A DNA stretch of 64,000 bases, taken from assembly GCF_019192735.1 (NCBI RefSeq), contig NZ_JAHTKP010000002.1:1-64000 (forward strand), given 5' to 3'. The DNA comes from Kitasatospora aureofaciens (GTDB taxonomy: Bacteria > Actinomycetota > Actinomycetes > Streptomycetales > Streptomycetaceae). Positions 47,889 to 55,617 of this stretch are shown one piece after another. The notes beneath the pieces were generated by a model that saw only the letters and a program-made list of their open reading frames with translations, was not told the origin of the DNA and did no database searches. A program made the position numbers and the translations under genes. Numbering within the stretch: the stretch's first letter is position 1; the number at the start of each line of letters is the position of its first letter.

Positions 47889-49322
47889 TCAGCCGGCCGT
47901 CTCCGGGTGGATCTGCTCGCGGGCGGCCCGGTACTGCTGACGGATCGCCGAGCCGATCGCCAGGTCCTGGTCGCCGTCGGGCCGGACGGTCTCGGCCTCC
48001 GGCAGCTCCCAGGCCGGCGGCCCGGGCGTGCCGGCCAGCGCCCAGGCGGCCTGCCGGGCGGCCCCGCGGGCGGCGTGGGCGCCCGGCGGCGGCACCACGA
48101 CCGGGACGCCGAACACCAGCGGGGCGACGTGCCGGACGACCGGCAGCCGCCCGGCTGTGCCGAGCAGGAACACCCGCTTGATCTCCACACCCTGGGCGCG
48201 CAGCACGTCCAGCGCGTCCGCGATGTTGCAGAGCATGCCCTCGACGGCGGCCCGGGCCAGGTGCTGCGGGGTCATCGACTCGACCCGCAGACCGGTCAGG
48301 GTGCCGGCCGCGTGCGGCAGCGCGGGCGTCCGCTCGCCCTCCAGGTAGGGCAGCAGGACGAGCCCGTACGCGCCGGGGGAGGAGTGCAGGGCGAGGTCGC
48401 TCAGGCCGTCCAGGTCCTGGCCGAGCATCGCGGCGGTGGAGCGGAGCACCTGGGCGGCGTTCAGGGTTGCGACCATCGGCAGGTGGCGGCCGGTGGCATC
48501 GGCGAAGGAGGAGATCAGCCCGGTGGCGTCGACGATGGCCCGCTCGTGCACCGCGAAGATCGTCCCGGCGCTGCCGAGCGAGACCACCGCGTCGCCGGGT
48601 CCGAGGCCGAGGCCGAGCGCGGCGGCCATGTTGTCGCCGGTGCCGGCCGAGATCAGCAGGCCTTCGGGGGTGTGGCCGGCGGGCTCGGCCGGGCCGAGCA
48701 CGTCGGGGAGCTTCAGTTCGTGGCCGAGCGCCAGCTTCACCAGGTCCTGCCGGTACTCCCCGGTGATCGGCGACCAGTAGCCGGTCCCGGAGGCGTCGCC
48801 CCGGTCGGTGGTGCGGCGCCTGGGGTTGCCGAGCAGCTGGGAGACCAGCCAGTCGTGCGGCAGCAGCACCTCGGCCACCCGGCGGGCGTTGGCCGGCTCG
48901 AACTCGGCCAGCCAGCGCAGCTTGGCGATGGTGTACGAGGGCCCGGGGACGGCGCCGATCGCGGCGGTCCACGCGGCGGGGCCGCCGAGCGCGTCGAGGA
49001 GCTTGGCGGCGGCGCCGCTGGAGCGCGGGTCGTTCCACAGGATCGCGGGCCGCACCAGCACGCCGCCCGCGTCGAGACCGATCATGCCGTGCTGCTGCGC
49101 GCTGACGCCGATCGCCCGGACGCCCTCCAGCAGGCCGCCGGCGGCGGCGTCGCCGAGCGAGTGCAGCCAGATCTGCGGGTCGGCCTCGCCGGCCCGGGTT
49201 TCGGGGCTCTCCGGGACGGGGTGCGGTGCCTTGCCGGAGCGCAGGACCGCGCCGGTCTCGGTGTCGCACGCGACGATCCGGGTACGGCTGGTCGAGCTGT
49301 CTATCCCCGCGACGATGGCCAT
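47889..49322 (-). CDS. xylB: FGGY-family carbohydrate kinase, xylulokinase type
   Basis: The 477-residue kinase has the first phosphate-binding loop in GIDSSTSRTRIVA, the substrate motif SAQQHGMIGLD, and the ATP-binding VSLGSAGTIFAV. The FGGY landmark regions ILWNDPRSSG and LPYLEGERTP fit xylulokinases. It probably phosphorylates D-xylulose. No xylose isomerase or sugar transporter is adjacent, which is unusual, so another pentulose substrate is possible. It lies 137 bp upstream of gad on the same strand. Confidence 0.9.
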   Translation of the reverse strand: MAIVAGIDSSTSRTRIVACDTETGAVLRSGKAPHPVPESPETRAGEADPQIWLHSLGDAAAGGLLEGVRAIGVSAQQHGMIGLDAGGVLVRPAILWNDPRSSGAAAKLLDALGGPAAWTAAIGAVPGPSYTIAKLRWLAEFEPANARRVAEVLLPHDWLVSQLLGNPRRRTTDRGDASGTGYWSPITGEYRQDLVKLALGHELKLPDVLGPAEPAGHTPEGLLISAGTGDNMAAALGLGLGPGDAVVSLGSAGTIFAVHERAIVDATGLISSFADATGRHLPMVATLNAAQVLRSTAAMLGQDLDGLSDLALHSSPGAYGLVLLPYLEGERTPALPHAAGTLTGLRVESMTPQHLARAAVEGMLCNIADALDVLRAQGVEIKRVFLLGTAGRLPVVRHVAPLVFGVPVVVPPPGAHAARGAARQAAWALAGTPGPPAWELPEAETVRPDGDQDLAIGSAIRQQYRAAREQIHPETAG

Positions 49323-49429
49323 GTCGAGATCATGCCTCAGCCCGGCCCGGGACGCGTCCGGACCGGGCGAGGTGTTGCCCGTTCGGAACCCCGGCGTGAG
49401 GTCCTGGCCGGGCGGGCGTCACCGGGGCG

Positions 49430-49723
49430 TCACGGTCGGAAGGTACCCCAGCCGTCGTCCTCGGTGCGGGCCCGGTTGAAGTACGGCACCCGGTCGGTGA
49501 CGACGTGCGGCAGCCGGTCCCCGACCTTGTCGGCGACCGCGCCGGCCGCCTTCCCGGCCACCGCGCCGGCCTGCTGCCTGGCCCGGTCGGTCGCCCCCTG
49601 GACCGTCGGGTTCTGAGCGATCTGCCGGGTGACCTTGGCGATCTGGTCGTAGCGCTGACGCCCGGCCCGCGAGCCCAGGACGTAGCCGGCCGCGAGTCCG
49701 ACGGCCAACGACAGCTTCCACAT
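49430..49723 (-). CDS. Small YtxH-like protein with N-terminal membrane helix
   Basis: The 97-residue product starts MWKLSLAVGLAAGYVLGSRAG, a glycine-zipper membrane segment, then a helical region of Ala/Val/Lys with an AGAVAGKAAGAVADKVGD repeat pattern. YtxH-type small proteins of this layout are common in Gram-positives and often stress-related. The sequence after residue 75 (PYFNRARTEDDGWGTFRP) is polar. The family is weakly defined, so the call is tentative. Confidence 0.72.
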   Translation of the reverse strand: MWKLSLAVGLAAGYVLGSRAGRQRYDQIAKVTRQIAQNPTVQGATDRARQQAGAVAGKAAGAVADKVGDRLPHVVTDRVPYFNRARTEDDGWGTFRP

Positions 49724-49902
49724 GATGGGATTCCACCCTCTCCTGGCGGCCTTCTGCCGCATTGCCCTACCCGTCCGTCGGGACGGCGAACCGTCTGCGT
49801 CCCCAGCATCCCCGGGGGGCGCGCCGGGCGCGCGCGGGGCACGCCGGGCGGGTCCCGGGGCGGCCGGGGAAAGCGATTGGCGGACCACCCCCCCGAGTGC
49901 GC

Positions 49903-49908
49903 TAATGT
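49903..49908 (+). promoter_or_regulatory. -10 element of the tRNA-Asn genes
   Basis: TAATGT lies 59 bases before the first tRNA-Asn. TTGGCG at 49877-49882 could be its -35 element, but the 20-base gap is long, so only the -10 is proposed with some confidence. Confidence 0.45.
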
Positions 49909-49966
49909 ATGTCCCGCAGCGAGCGCCGAGGAGCCCGGGGGAACCGGGGGCCGAAGCGGGAGCCGA

Positions 49967-50039
49967 TCCCCCATAGCTCAATTGGCAGAGCAGCCGACTG
50001 TTAATCGGCAGGTTATTGGTTCGAGTCCAATTGGGGGAG
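49967..50039 (+). tRNA. tRNA-Asn (anticodon GTT)
   Basis: The 73-base gene folds as a cloverleaf: acceptor TCCCCCA with TGGGGGA, D arm with GGCAGA, anticodon stem GCCGA/TCGGC around CTGTTAA, and a TTCGAGT T loop. The anticodon GTT (50000-50002) reads AAC and AAU. The discriminator base is G and CCA is not encoded. Confidence 0.97.
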
Positions 50040-50100
50040 CTCGGGAAGCGGTCCTTCGGGTCCCTTTTCCTGTGTGTGGTACGGGAGTTGAGTACCGCGA

Positions 50101-50173
50101 TCCCGCATAGCTCAATTGGCAGAGCAGCCGGCTGTTAACCGGCAGGTTTTTGGTTCGAGTCCAAATGCGGGAG
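50101..50173 (+). tRNA. tRNA-Asn (anticodon GTT), second copy
   Basis: This 73-base copy has acceptor TCCCGCA with TGCGGGA, anticodon stem GCCGG/CCGGC around CTGTTAA and the same TTCGAGT loop. It lies 61 bp after the first copy. Differences between the copies are paired (compensated) in the acceptor, anticodon and T stems, so both should be functional. Confidence 0.97.
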
Positions 50174-50311
50174 CTGCACCGGGTGCGCCCGGTGACTGCT
50201 CAGAGCGAAGGCCCCTCGGATGACCGGGGGGCTTTCGTGTTGCCCCGCCGTCGTGTTGCCCTGCTGTCGTGCTGCTGTGGCGCCGTGTTGCGTCCGTCAC
50301 GTCCGGAAGCC

Positions 50312-51058
50312 TCAGGTGGTCGCCTGCCGGTAGAGCTCGGCGACCCGCCCGTCGAAGGCGACGCTGTACGAGGTGCCGGGGGTGTCCCCGCCCTCCTGGT
50401 AGCCGCCGATCACGCCGATCACCGTCCCGGTCGCGGTGACCCACGGGCTGCCGCTGGTGCCGTCGGTGTAGCCGCCGCAGTCGAACCGCTCCTGGGTCGG
50501 GCTCTGCGAGCGGGTCGTCACCGAGCAGGTGATCGGCTCGTCGCGCTCGTTGGGGTAGCCGGTGACCGAGACCGCCTGCCCGAAGCCCTGGCCGGTGGCG
50601 ATCGGGTTGCCGCCGACCGCCTCCTCGACCTGCTTGCCGTCGACCGGGCGCACGGTGATGAACGCCACGTCGTACTCGGGGTCGTCGTCGTCCGCCCAGC
50701 GCGGGTCGACGGTGATCGACTGCACCGGCCAACTCCCGTACGGGGAGTATCCGTTGCGGTAGCCGGGGGTGAACACCAGGCCGTCCAGCAGGCCGATCCT
50801 GCGGTTCTGCACGCAGTGCGCCGCGGTCACCAGCAGATTGTGCTTCGGGCTCCGCACGACGCTCGCCGTGCAGGCGCGCGGGCCCTGCGGGGTGCGGACC
50901 GAGAGGGTGCCGATCCGGTCGCGGGCCGCGCTCTGCTGGGCGACCTCGGCGGTGGGCCCCTGGTCCGTCCCGCTGCACGCGGTGCCGGCGGCGAGCAGCA
51001 GGGCCGCCAGCGCGGCCGTCCGTGCCGCGCGCGCGGGCCGTACCGGGCGGGGGGCCAT
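50312..51058 (-). CDS. Trypsin-like serine protease lipoprotein
   Basis: The 248-residue protein has a hydrophobic signal (15-26) ending in a Cys (GTAC) that could be lipidated. The catalytic triad of the trypsin/V8 fold is visible: His in TAAHC, Asp in DVAFITV and Ser in DGTSGSPW. Two Cys pairs may be disulfides. It is a paralogue of the next gene on the same strand. The tRNA-Asn genes are on the opposite strand just before its end. Confidence 0.87.
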   Translation of the reverse strand: MAPRPVRPARAARTAALAALLLAAGTACSGTDQGPTAEVAQQSAARDRIGTLSVRTPQGPRACTASVVRSPKHNLLVTAAHCVQNRRIGLLDGLVFTPGYRNGYSPYGSWPVQSITVDPRWADDDDPEYDVAFITVRPVDGKQVEEAVGGNPIATGQGFGQAVSVTGYPNERDEPITCSVTTRSQSPTQERFDCGGYTDGTSGSPWVTATGTVIGVIGGYQEGGDTPGTSYSVAFDGRVAELYRQATT

Positions 51059-51209
51059 CGGGGCTCCGTCTCGTTCCTCGGGGCGGGTGCCGGGTCCTGC
51101 GTTCCGCCGTTCGTGAGGAAGATCTACCAGGCCGCGCCCGGCAGCGCCACTGCCGGTCGTTCGATACGACTTCCGCGCCGACGTCGGCGGCTTCTCCGGC
51201 TCTCCTCAG

Positions 51210-52064
51210 CTACTGCGTTGCGCGGTCGTAGAGCACCTGGACGCGGTCGCCGAAGTAGCTGCTGTACGAGGTGTCGGGGCTGTCGCCGCCCTGCTGGTAG
51301 CCGCCGATCACGCCGACCACGGTGCCGGTCCGGGTGTCCGGGTCGAAGTCGGTGACCCAGGGGCTGCCGCTGGTGCCGCCGGTGTAGTCGGGGCAGTCGA
51401 TCCGCACCTGGGTGGGGCTCTGCTCGGTGGTGTTGTTGGAGCAGGTGATCGGGACGTCGCTGCTGCCGGGGTAGCCGGTGATCCGCACGGGGAGCTGGTA
51501 GCCGCGGTTGACGCCCAGTTTGTTGGCGCCGAGCACCTGCTGCACCTGCTGCCCGTTCTGCGCCTGGACGACGGCGAAGGCGACGTCCACGTCCGGGTCG
51601 GCGTGGTCCTTCCAGCCGTTGTCGACGGTGACGGCCACCAGCGGCCAGACGCCGCTCGGGGTGTCGCCGTTGCGGTAGCCGGGGATGAAGACCAGGTCGC
51701 TGCGCTGGCCGAGCTTCGGGTCCCAGACGCAGTGTGCGGCGGTGACGATGAGGTTCAGCCCGGCGCTGTCGACCACGCTGGCGGTGCAGAAGTGGTCGCC
51801 GTCCGCGTTGCGGGTGAAGACGGCGCCGACCAGGCCGTTCAGCACGTTGGGCTTGGCGGTGCGGGTGACCCCGGTGTGCTTGGCGATGGCGCCCTTGAGC
51901 CGTTGCTTGCTCCAGCCATGGCTGTTTCCCGAGGCGGTGGGCGAGGCCGGGGCCGAGGTGACGGTCGGGGTGCCCCCGCCGGGCCGCGCCGCGGTCGTGC
52001 ACCCCGCCGCGGCCAGCAGCACCAGCACGGCACCGGCCGCCGCAGCCGCCTCACGTCTCGTCAT
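51210..52064 (-). CDS. Trypsin-like serine protease lipoprotein, paralogue
   Basis: From the ATG at 52064 the 284-residue protein has lipobox LAAAGC, a Thr/Ser/Pro-rich linker, and a trypsin-fold domain with His (TAAHCVWD), Asp (DVAFAVV) and Ser (GGTSGSPW). Blocks such as FIPGYRNGDTPSGVWPL, SPTQVRIDC and GVIGGYQQGGDSPDTSYS are shared with the downstream neighbour, showing recent or conserved tandem duplication. Both would act at the cell surface. Confidence 0.87.
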   Translation of the reverse strand: MTRREAAAAAGAVLVLLAAAGCTTAARPGGGTPTVTSAPASPTASGNSHGWSKQRLKGAIAKHTGVTRTAKPNVLNGLVGAVFTRNADGDHFCTASVVDSAGLNLIVTAAHCVWDPKLGQRSDLVFIPGYRNGDTPSGVWPLVAVTVDNGWKDHADPDVDVAFAVVQAQNGQQVQQVLGANKLGVNRGYQLPVRITGYPGSSDVPITCSNNTTEQSPTQVRIDCPDYTGGTSGSPWVTDFDPDTRTGTVVGVIGGYQQGGDSPDTSYSSYFGDRVQVLYDRATQ

Positions 52065-52253
52065 CAGCCCAGGCTGCCTGTCCCGTCCCGGCCGTGCCAA
52101 CCCGACTGCTCCGCCCGGAGAGGCGTGTACCCCTGCGTTCCCAGGTGCGCCCCCGGCGCGCACCACGGGTGATCGACCGGCTATGCTGCCCGGGACGGCC
52201 TCGCGGGGCCGTCTGCTGCTGCCGTGGCCGACGACCGGCGCGCGCGGCGAACC

Positions 52254-52327
<74 letters not shown>

Positions 52328-52543
52328 CCTTCGAGACGCATGTCGTGAACCGTCCGCGGGCAGGCCCTGAGCTGGAGCTTCGTTGCCCGTGACGACGAAA
52401 GTCTAGAACGCAGCCCCCTCTTCCTTTTGCGCGGCGCGCCGGAATTCACCCGCCCGTGGGCATCGGCCCGGGGCTTCTGACGGCCGCCTGTGGCCGGGTC
52501 CTGCCGCTCCCTGTCGTGCCGACCCCTGGCGCGGTGCGCGCGA

Positions 52544-52559
52544 AAAGTGATATCACTTT
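52544..52559. promoter_or_regulatory. 16-bp palindrome upstream of the SPFH operon
   Basis: AAAGTGATATCACTTT is a perfect palindrome 39 bp before the SPFH gene, followed by TTGACAGC-type sequence. It stands out as AT-rich in GC-rich DNA. The ribbon-helix-helix protein encoded next in the operon is a natural candidate to bind it. Confidence 0.7.
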
Positions 52560-52598
52560 GACAGCTAAGCGGAAGCACTCGCTGGAGGAGTCGGTCCG

Positions 52599-53552
52599 AT
52601 GACCACACCGCGTATCACCGTCGACGAAGAAGACGGCCCTGCCCTGGACCTGCCGGTCCCCAAGATCACCGAACGTGTCATCACCGCCGCCTCCGGCCTG
52701 CCGGTCCTAGGGGGCGCGCTGCTCGGCCTGGTCGCCGGGCTCGGGTCGGTCATCGCCGGCGGCGTGCAGCTGTCCGGCGGCGCCAAGGGGGCGGGGATCG
52801 CCCTGGTGATCGCCGGTCCGCTGCTCGCGCTGGGCTCGCTGGTGATGCTGTGCGGGCTGACCGTGGTCTCGCCCGGTGAGGCCCGGGTGGTGCAGCTGCT
52901 CGGCAACTACCGCGGCACCGTCCGCGCCGAGGGCCTGAGCTGGCTGAACCCGTTCACCAGCCGCCGCCGGATCTCCACCCGGATCCGCAACCACGAGACC
53001 GAGACCACCAAGGTCAACGACGCGGACGGCAACCCGATCGAGATGGCCGCCGTCGTGGTCTGGCAGGTCGAGGACACCGCCAAGGCCGTGTTCGAGGTGG
53101 ACGACTACACCGACTTCGTCGCCATCCAGACCGAGACGGCCGTCCGGCACATCGCCAGCAGCTACCCGTACGACGCCCACCACGAGGGCCAGTTGTCGCT
53201 GCGCGACGGCGCGGAGGAGGTCACCCGCAAGCTCTCCGCCGAGATCGCCGCCCGGGTCGTCTCGGCCGGCGTCCGGGTCGTCGAGTCCCGGATCACCCGG
53301 CTCGCCTATGCGCCCGAGGTCGCCCAGGTGATGCTCCAGCGCCAGCAGGCCGGGGCCGTGGTCGCCGCTCGCCGGCTGATCGTCGAAGGCGCTGTCGGTA
53401 TGGTCGAGGAGGCCCTGGACCGGCTGGCCGAGCGCGACGTGGTCGAACTCGACGAGGAGCGCAAGGCGGCCATGGTGAGCAACCTCCTGGTGGTGCTGTG
53501 CGGTGACCGCGGCACCCAGCCGGTCGTGAACACGGGCTCCCTCTACTCGTAA
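52599..53552 (+). CDS. SPFH (band 7/stomatin) domain protein
   Basis: The 317-residue protein (ATG after GGAGGAG) has two adjacent membrane segments (about 37-55 and 65-88), then an SPFH domain starting [27 protein letters not shown], given here as [19 protein letters not shown] helical region with [20 protein letters not shown] ends it. SPFH proteins form membrane-associated oligomers that organise lipid domains or hold proteases. The next gene, a ribbon-helix-helix protein, starts 14 bases after the stop, so the pair is an operon. Confidence 0.92.
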   Translation: MTTPRITVDEEDGPALDLPVPKITERVITAASGLPVLGGALLGLVAGLGSVIAGGVQLSGGAKGAGIALVIAGPLLALGSLVMLCGLTVVSPGEARVVQLLGNYRGTVRAEGLSWLNPFTSRRRISTRIRNHETETTKVNDADGNPIEMAAVVVWQVEDTAKAVFEVDDYTDFVAIQTETAVRHIASSYPYDAHHEGQLSLRDGAEEVTRKLSAEIAARVVSAGVRVVESRITRLAYAPEVAQVMLQRQQAGAVVAARRLIVEGAVGMVEEALDRLAERDVVELDEERKAAMVSNLLVVLCGDRGTQPVVNTGSLYS

Positions 53553-53566
53553 GGAGCGGCGCGGCG

Positions 53567-53794
53567 TTGGCGACCGAGCGGAAGAAGATCCTGCTGCGCC
53601 TGGACCCGGCGGTGCACGACGCGCTGGCCCGGTGGGCGGCGGACGAACTGCGCAGCGCGAATGCACAGATCGAGTTCCTGCTCCGCCGCGCCCTCACCGA
53701 CGCGGGGCGGATGCCCAGCGGCGCGGCCAAGCTTCCCCGGCGCGGTCGCCCGCCCAAGGAGAGCCCGGAGCCCGGCGATTCCGACGCCGACTGA
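53567..53794 (+). CDS. Ribbon-helix-helix (Arc-type) DNA-binding protein
   Basis: The 75-residue protein starts at a TTG with AAGGAG 10 bases upstream. Residues 5-45 form an Arc/MetJ-like ribbon-helix-helix: KKILLRLDPAVHDALARWA then LRSANAQIEFLLRRAL. A basic Pro-rich tail follows. It is encoded right after the SPFH gene and no toxin follows, so it is more likely an operon repressor than an antitoxin. The palindrome at 52544-52559 is its probable target. Confidence 0.9.
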   Translation: MATERKKILLRLDPAVHDALARWAADELRSANAQIEFLLRRALTDAGRMPSGAAKLPRRGRPPKESPEPGDSDAD

Positions 53795-53834
53795 CCGGGC
53801 GGCACACCACACTGTCCTGAGCTTGGAGTCCACC

Positions 53835-54464
53835 ATGGACGTGCCCACCACTCTGCCGGAGAAGCTGTACCTGCTCGCCTACAATCCCGAGCGCGAGCGC
53901 CTCAACATCCTCAATCTCGACCTGGTGCTGCAGGCGGCGGCCCTCGTGGAACTCCTGCGGCGCGGGCTGATCCGCGACGACGGCCGGCACCCGGCCGCCG
54001 TGGACGGTGCTGCTGCCGACGGCCTCGACCCGCTCTCCGCCGCGCTGCTGGAGCAGATCCGCCAGGGGCGGCGGCGCAGCTGGAAGAGCTGGATCGGGCG
54101 CCAGAGCATGGCGGCGCGGGTGGTCCGTGACGGGCTTGCGGCCGCCGGTCGGATCCGGGTCGAGGAGCGCCGGGTGCTCGGGATCTTCCCGTGCGCGCGG
54201 GTCACCCTGCGGGAGCCCCGGGTGCGCAAGGCGCTGGCGGCGAGCGTCACGTCGGCGCTGAGCGCACCGCTCACCGCGGTCCCCCCGGCGGACGCCGCCC
54301 TGGTCGCGCTGATCGACGCCGCCCGGATGGGCTCGGCCCTGACATGGCGCCAGAGGCGCGAGTTCCGGACCCGGATCGACAAGTTGGCCCCTGCCGCCGG
54401 TCCCGTTCCGCGCGCCCTGCGCCGGGCCATCAACGCGCAAATGGCGGACGGAGGGGCGGGCTGA
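53835..54464 (+). CDS. GPP34-family protein
   Basis: The 209-residue protein starts at the ATG at 53835. It has TLPEKLYLLAYNPERERL at the start and an all-helical body with ALVELLRRGLIR and WIGRQSMAARVVRDGLAAAGRIRVEERRVLG in part. This is the pattern of the bacterial GPP34 (Golgi phosphoprotein 3-like) family, abundant in actinobacteria and of unknown function; eukaryotic members bind phosphoinositides. It follows the RHH gene by 40 bp, but whether it shares that operon is unclear. Confidence 0.82.
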   Translation: MDVPTTLPEKLYLLAYNPERERLNILNLDLVLQAAALVELLRRGLIRDDGRHPAAVDGAAADGLDPLSAALLEQIRQGRRRSWKSWIGRQSMAARVVRDGLAAAGRIRVEERRVLGIFPCARVTLREPRVRKALAASVTSALSAPLTAVPPADAALVALIDAARMGSALTWRQRREFRTRIDKLAPAAGPVPRALRRAINAQMADGGAG

Positions 54465-54555
54465 CCCGACGCTCCGTCCCGGACCTGCCCTGGCCCGGTC
54501 GCCGATCCGGCGGCCGGGCTTCGCGCTGTCCGGAGCGGCCCCATCCACCGATCGG

Positions 54556-54645
54556 TTGGACCTGATCCGCCGGATCCGCGACAACGGCGTGACGGTGGTG
54601 CTGGTCTCGCACGTCATGGACGAGGTCGAGGCGCTCTGCGACCGG
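54556..54645 (+). pseudogene. Relic of an ABC transporter ATPase
   Basis: The frame beginning at 54556 reads LDLIRRIRDNGVTVVLVSHV then MDEVEALCDR. This is the end of an ABC ATPase core: the D-loop-following helix, the H-loop His in VLVSH and the helix before the last strand. Walker A, signature and Walker B motifs are absent, and no start codon or ribosome-binding site precedes it. The frame then runs out of register into the PLP enzyme gene. It is a decayed fragment of about 30 codons. Confidence 0.75.
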
Positions 54646-54689
54646 GCCGCCGGCCGACCCGGCTGCCGGCCGATCCGTATGCTGGCCGG

Positions 54690-55604
54690 ATGCTCGAACC
54701 CGCCCTGCTGCCGACCCCGCTGGTGGACTGCACCGACCCGGCGCTCGCCCGGGCCGGGGTGGAGCTGCGGCTCAAGCGGGACGACCTGCTGCACCCGACC
54801 GTCCCCGGCAACAAGTGGCGCAAGCTCGCGCCCAACCTGGCGGCAGCGGTCGAGCAGGGCCACACCCGGCTGCTGACCTTCGGCGGCGCCTACTCGACGC
54901 ACCTGCGGGCGGTCGCGGTGGCCGCCGCGGCGCTGGGGCTGGAGAGCGTCGGCCTGGTTCGCGGCGAGGAGCTGGCCGACCGCCCGCGCAACTGGTCGCT
55001 GCGGGCGGCCGAGGAGGCCGGCATGGAGCTCGCCTTCCTCTCCCGCGCGGAGTACCGCGAGGTCACCGGCCGCGGTGCGGCGGACGAAGCCACCGCCGAA
55101 GGCATCCAGCGGCGCTGGGGCCCCTGCCTGGTGCTCCCCGAGGGCGGCTCCAACGCCCTGGCCGCGATCGGCGCGGCGGCGATCCCGGCCGAACTGCCCG
55201 ACCTCGGCGCCCGTGACGTGGTCTGCTGCCCGGTCGGCACCGGCGGCACCCTGGCCGGGATCGCGGCCGGCCTGCCGGCGGGCGCCCGGGCCCTCGGCGT
55301 GGCGGTCCTGCGCGGCGGCGCGGGCTACCTGGAGGGCGAGGTCGCCCGACTCCACCGGGCCGCGTACGGCCGGGAGTTCGGCAACTGGCGGATCGACCAC
55401 GGGCACCACGGCGGCGGCTACGGCAAGGTCCCGGCCGAACTGGCAGCCTTCGCCGAGCGGTTCGAGCGGCAGCACGGCATCGCGCTGGAACGCCGGTACG
55501 TGGCCAAGCTCCTGGCCGCACTCCACGACCTGGCCGCCGCCGGGGAGTTCCCCCGGGGCGCCCGCCTCACCGCGGTGATCACGGGCCTGCCGGACCCGGT
55601 TTAG
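54690..55604 (+). CDS. PLP enzyme, ACC deaminase/D-cysteine desulfhydrase family
   Basis: The 304-residue protein begins with TPLVDCTDPALARAGVELRLKRDDLLHPTVPGNKWRKL, in which the Lys of GNKWRKL is the PLP-binding residue. The family phosphate loop is represented by CPVGTGGTLAGIA. It is related to 1-aminocyclopropane-1-carboxylate deaminase and D-cysteine desulfhydrase, which break amino acids to ammonia and keto acids. The exact substrate cannot be read. It starts inside the relic frame but on its own ATG. Confidence 0.87.
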   Translation: MLEPALLPTPLVDCTDPALARAGVELRLKRDDLLHPTVPGNKWRKLAPNLAAAVEQGHTRLLTFGGAYSTHLRAVAVAAAALGLESVGLVRGEELADRPRNWSLRAAEEAGMELAFLSRAEYREVTGRGAADEATAEGIQRRWGPCLVLPEGGSNALAAIGAAAIPAELPDLGARDVVCCPVGTGGTLAGIAAGLPAGARALGVAVLRGGAGYLEGEVARLHRAAYGREFGNWRIDHGHHGGGYGKVPAELAAFAERFERQHGIALERRYVAKLLAALHDLAAAGEFPRGARLTAVITGLPDPV

Positions 55605-55617
55605 CCAACCCGGAAGG

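Noticed and set aside
46348..49269. A single 973-codon frame joining glutamate decarboxylase with upstream sequence
   Set aside because: The first half is an out-of-frame reading of the xylulokinase gene. The real decarboxylase starts at the ATG at 47751, where homology to the family begins.
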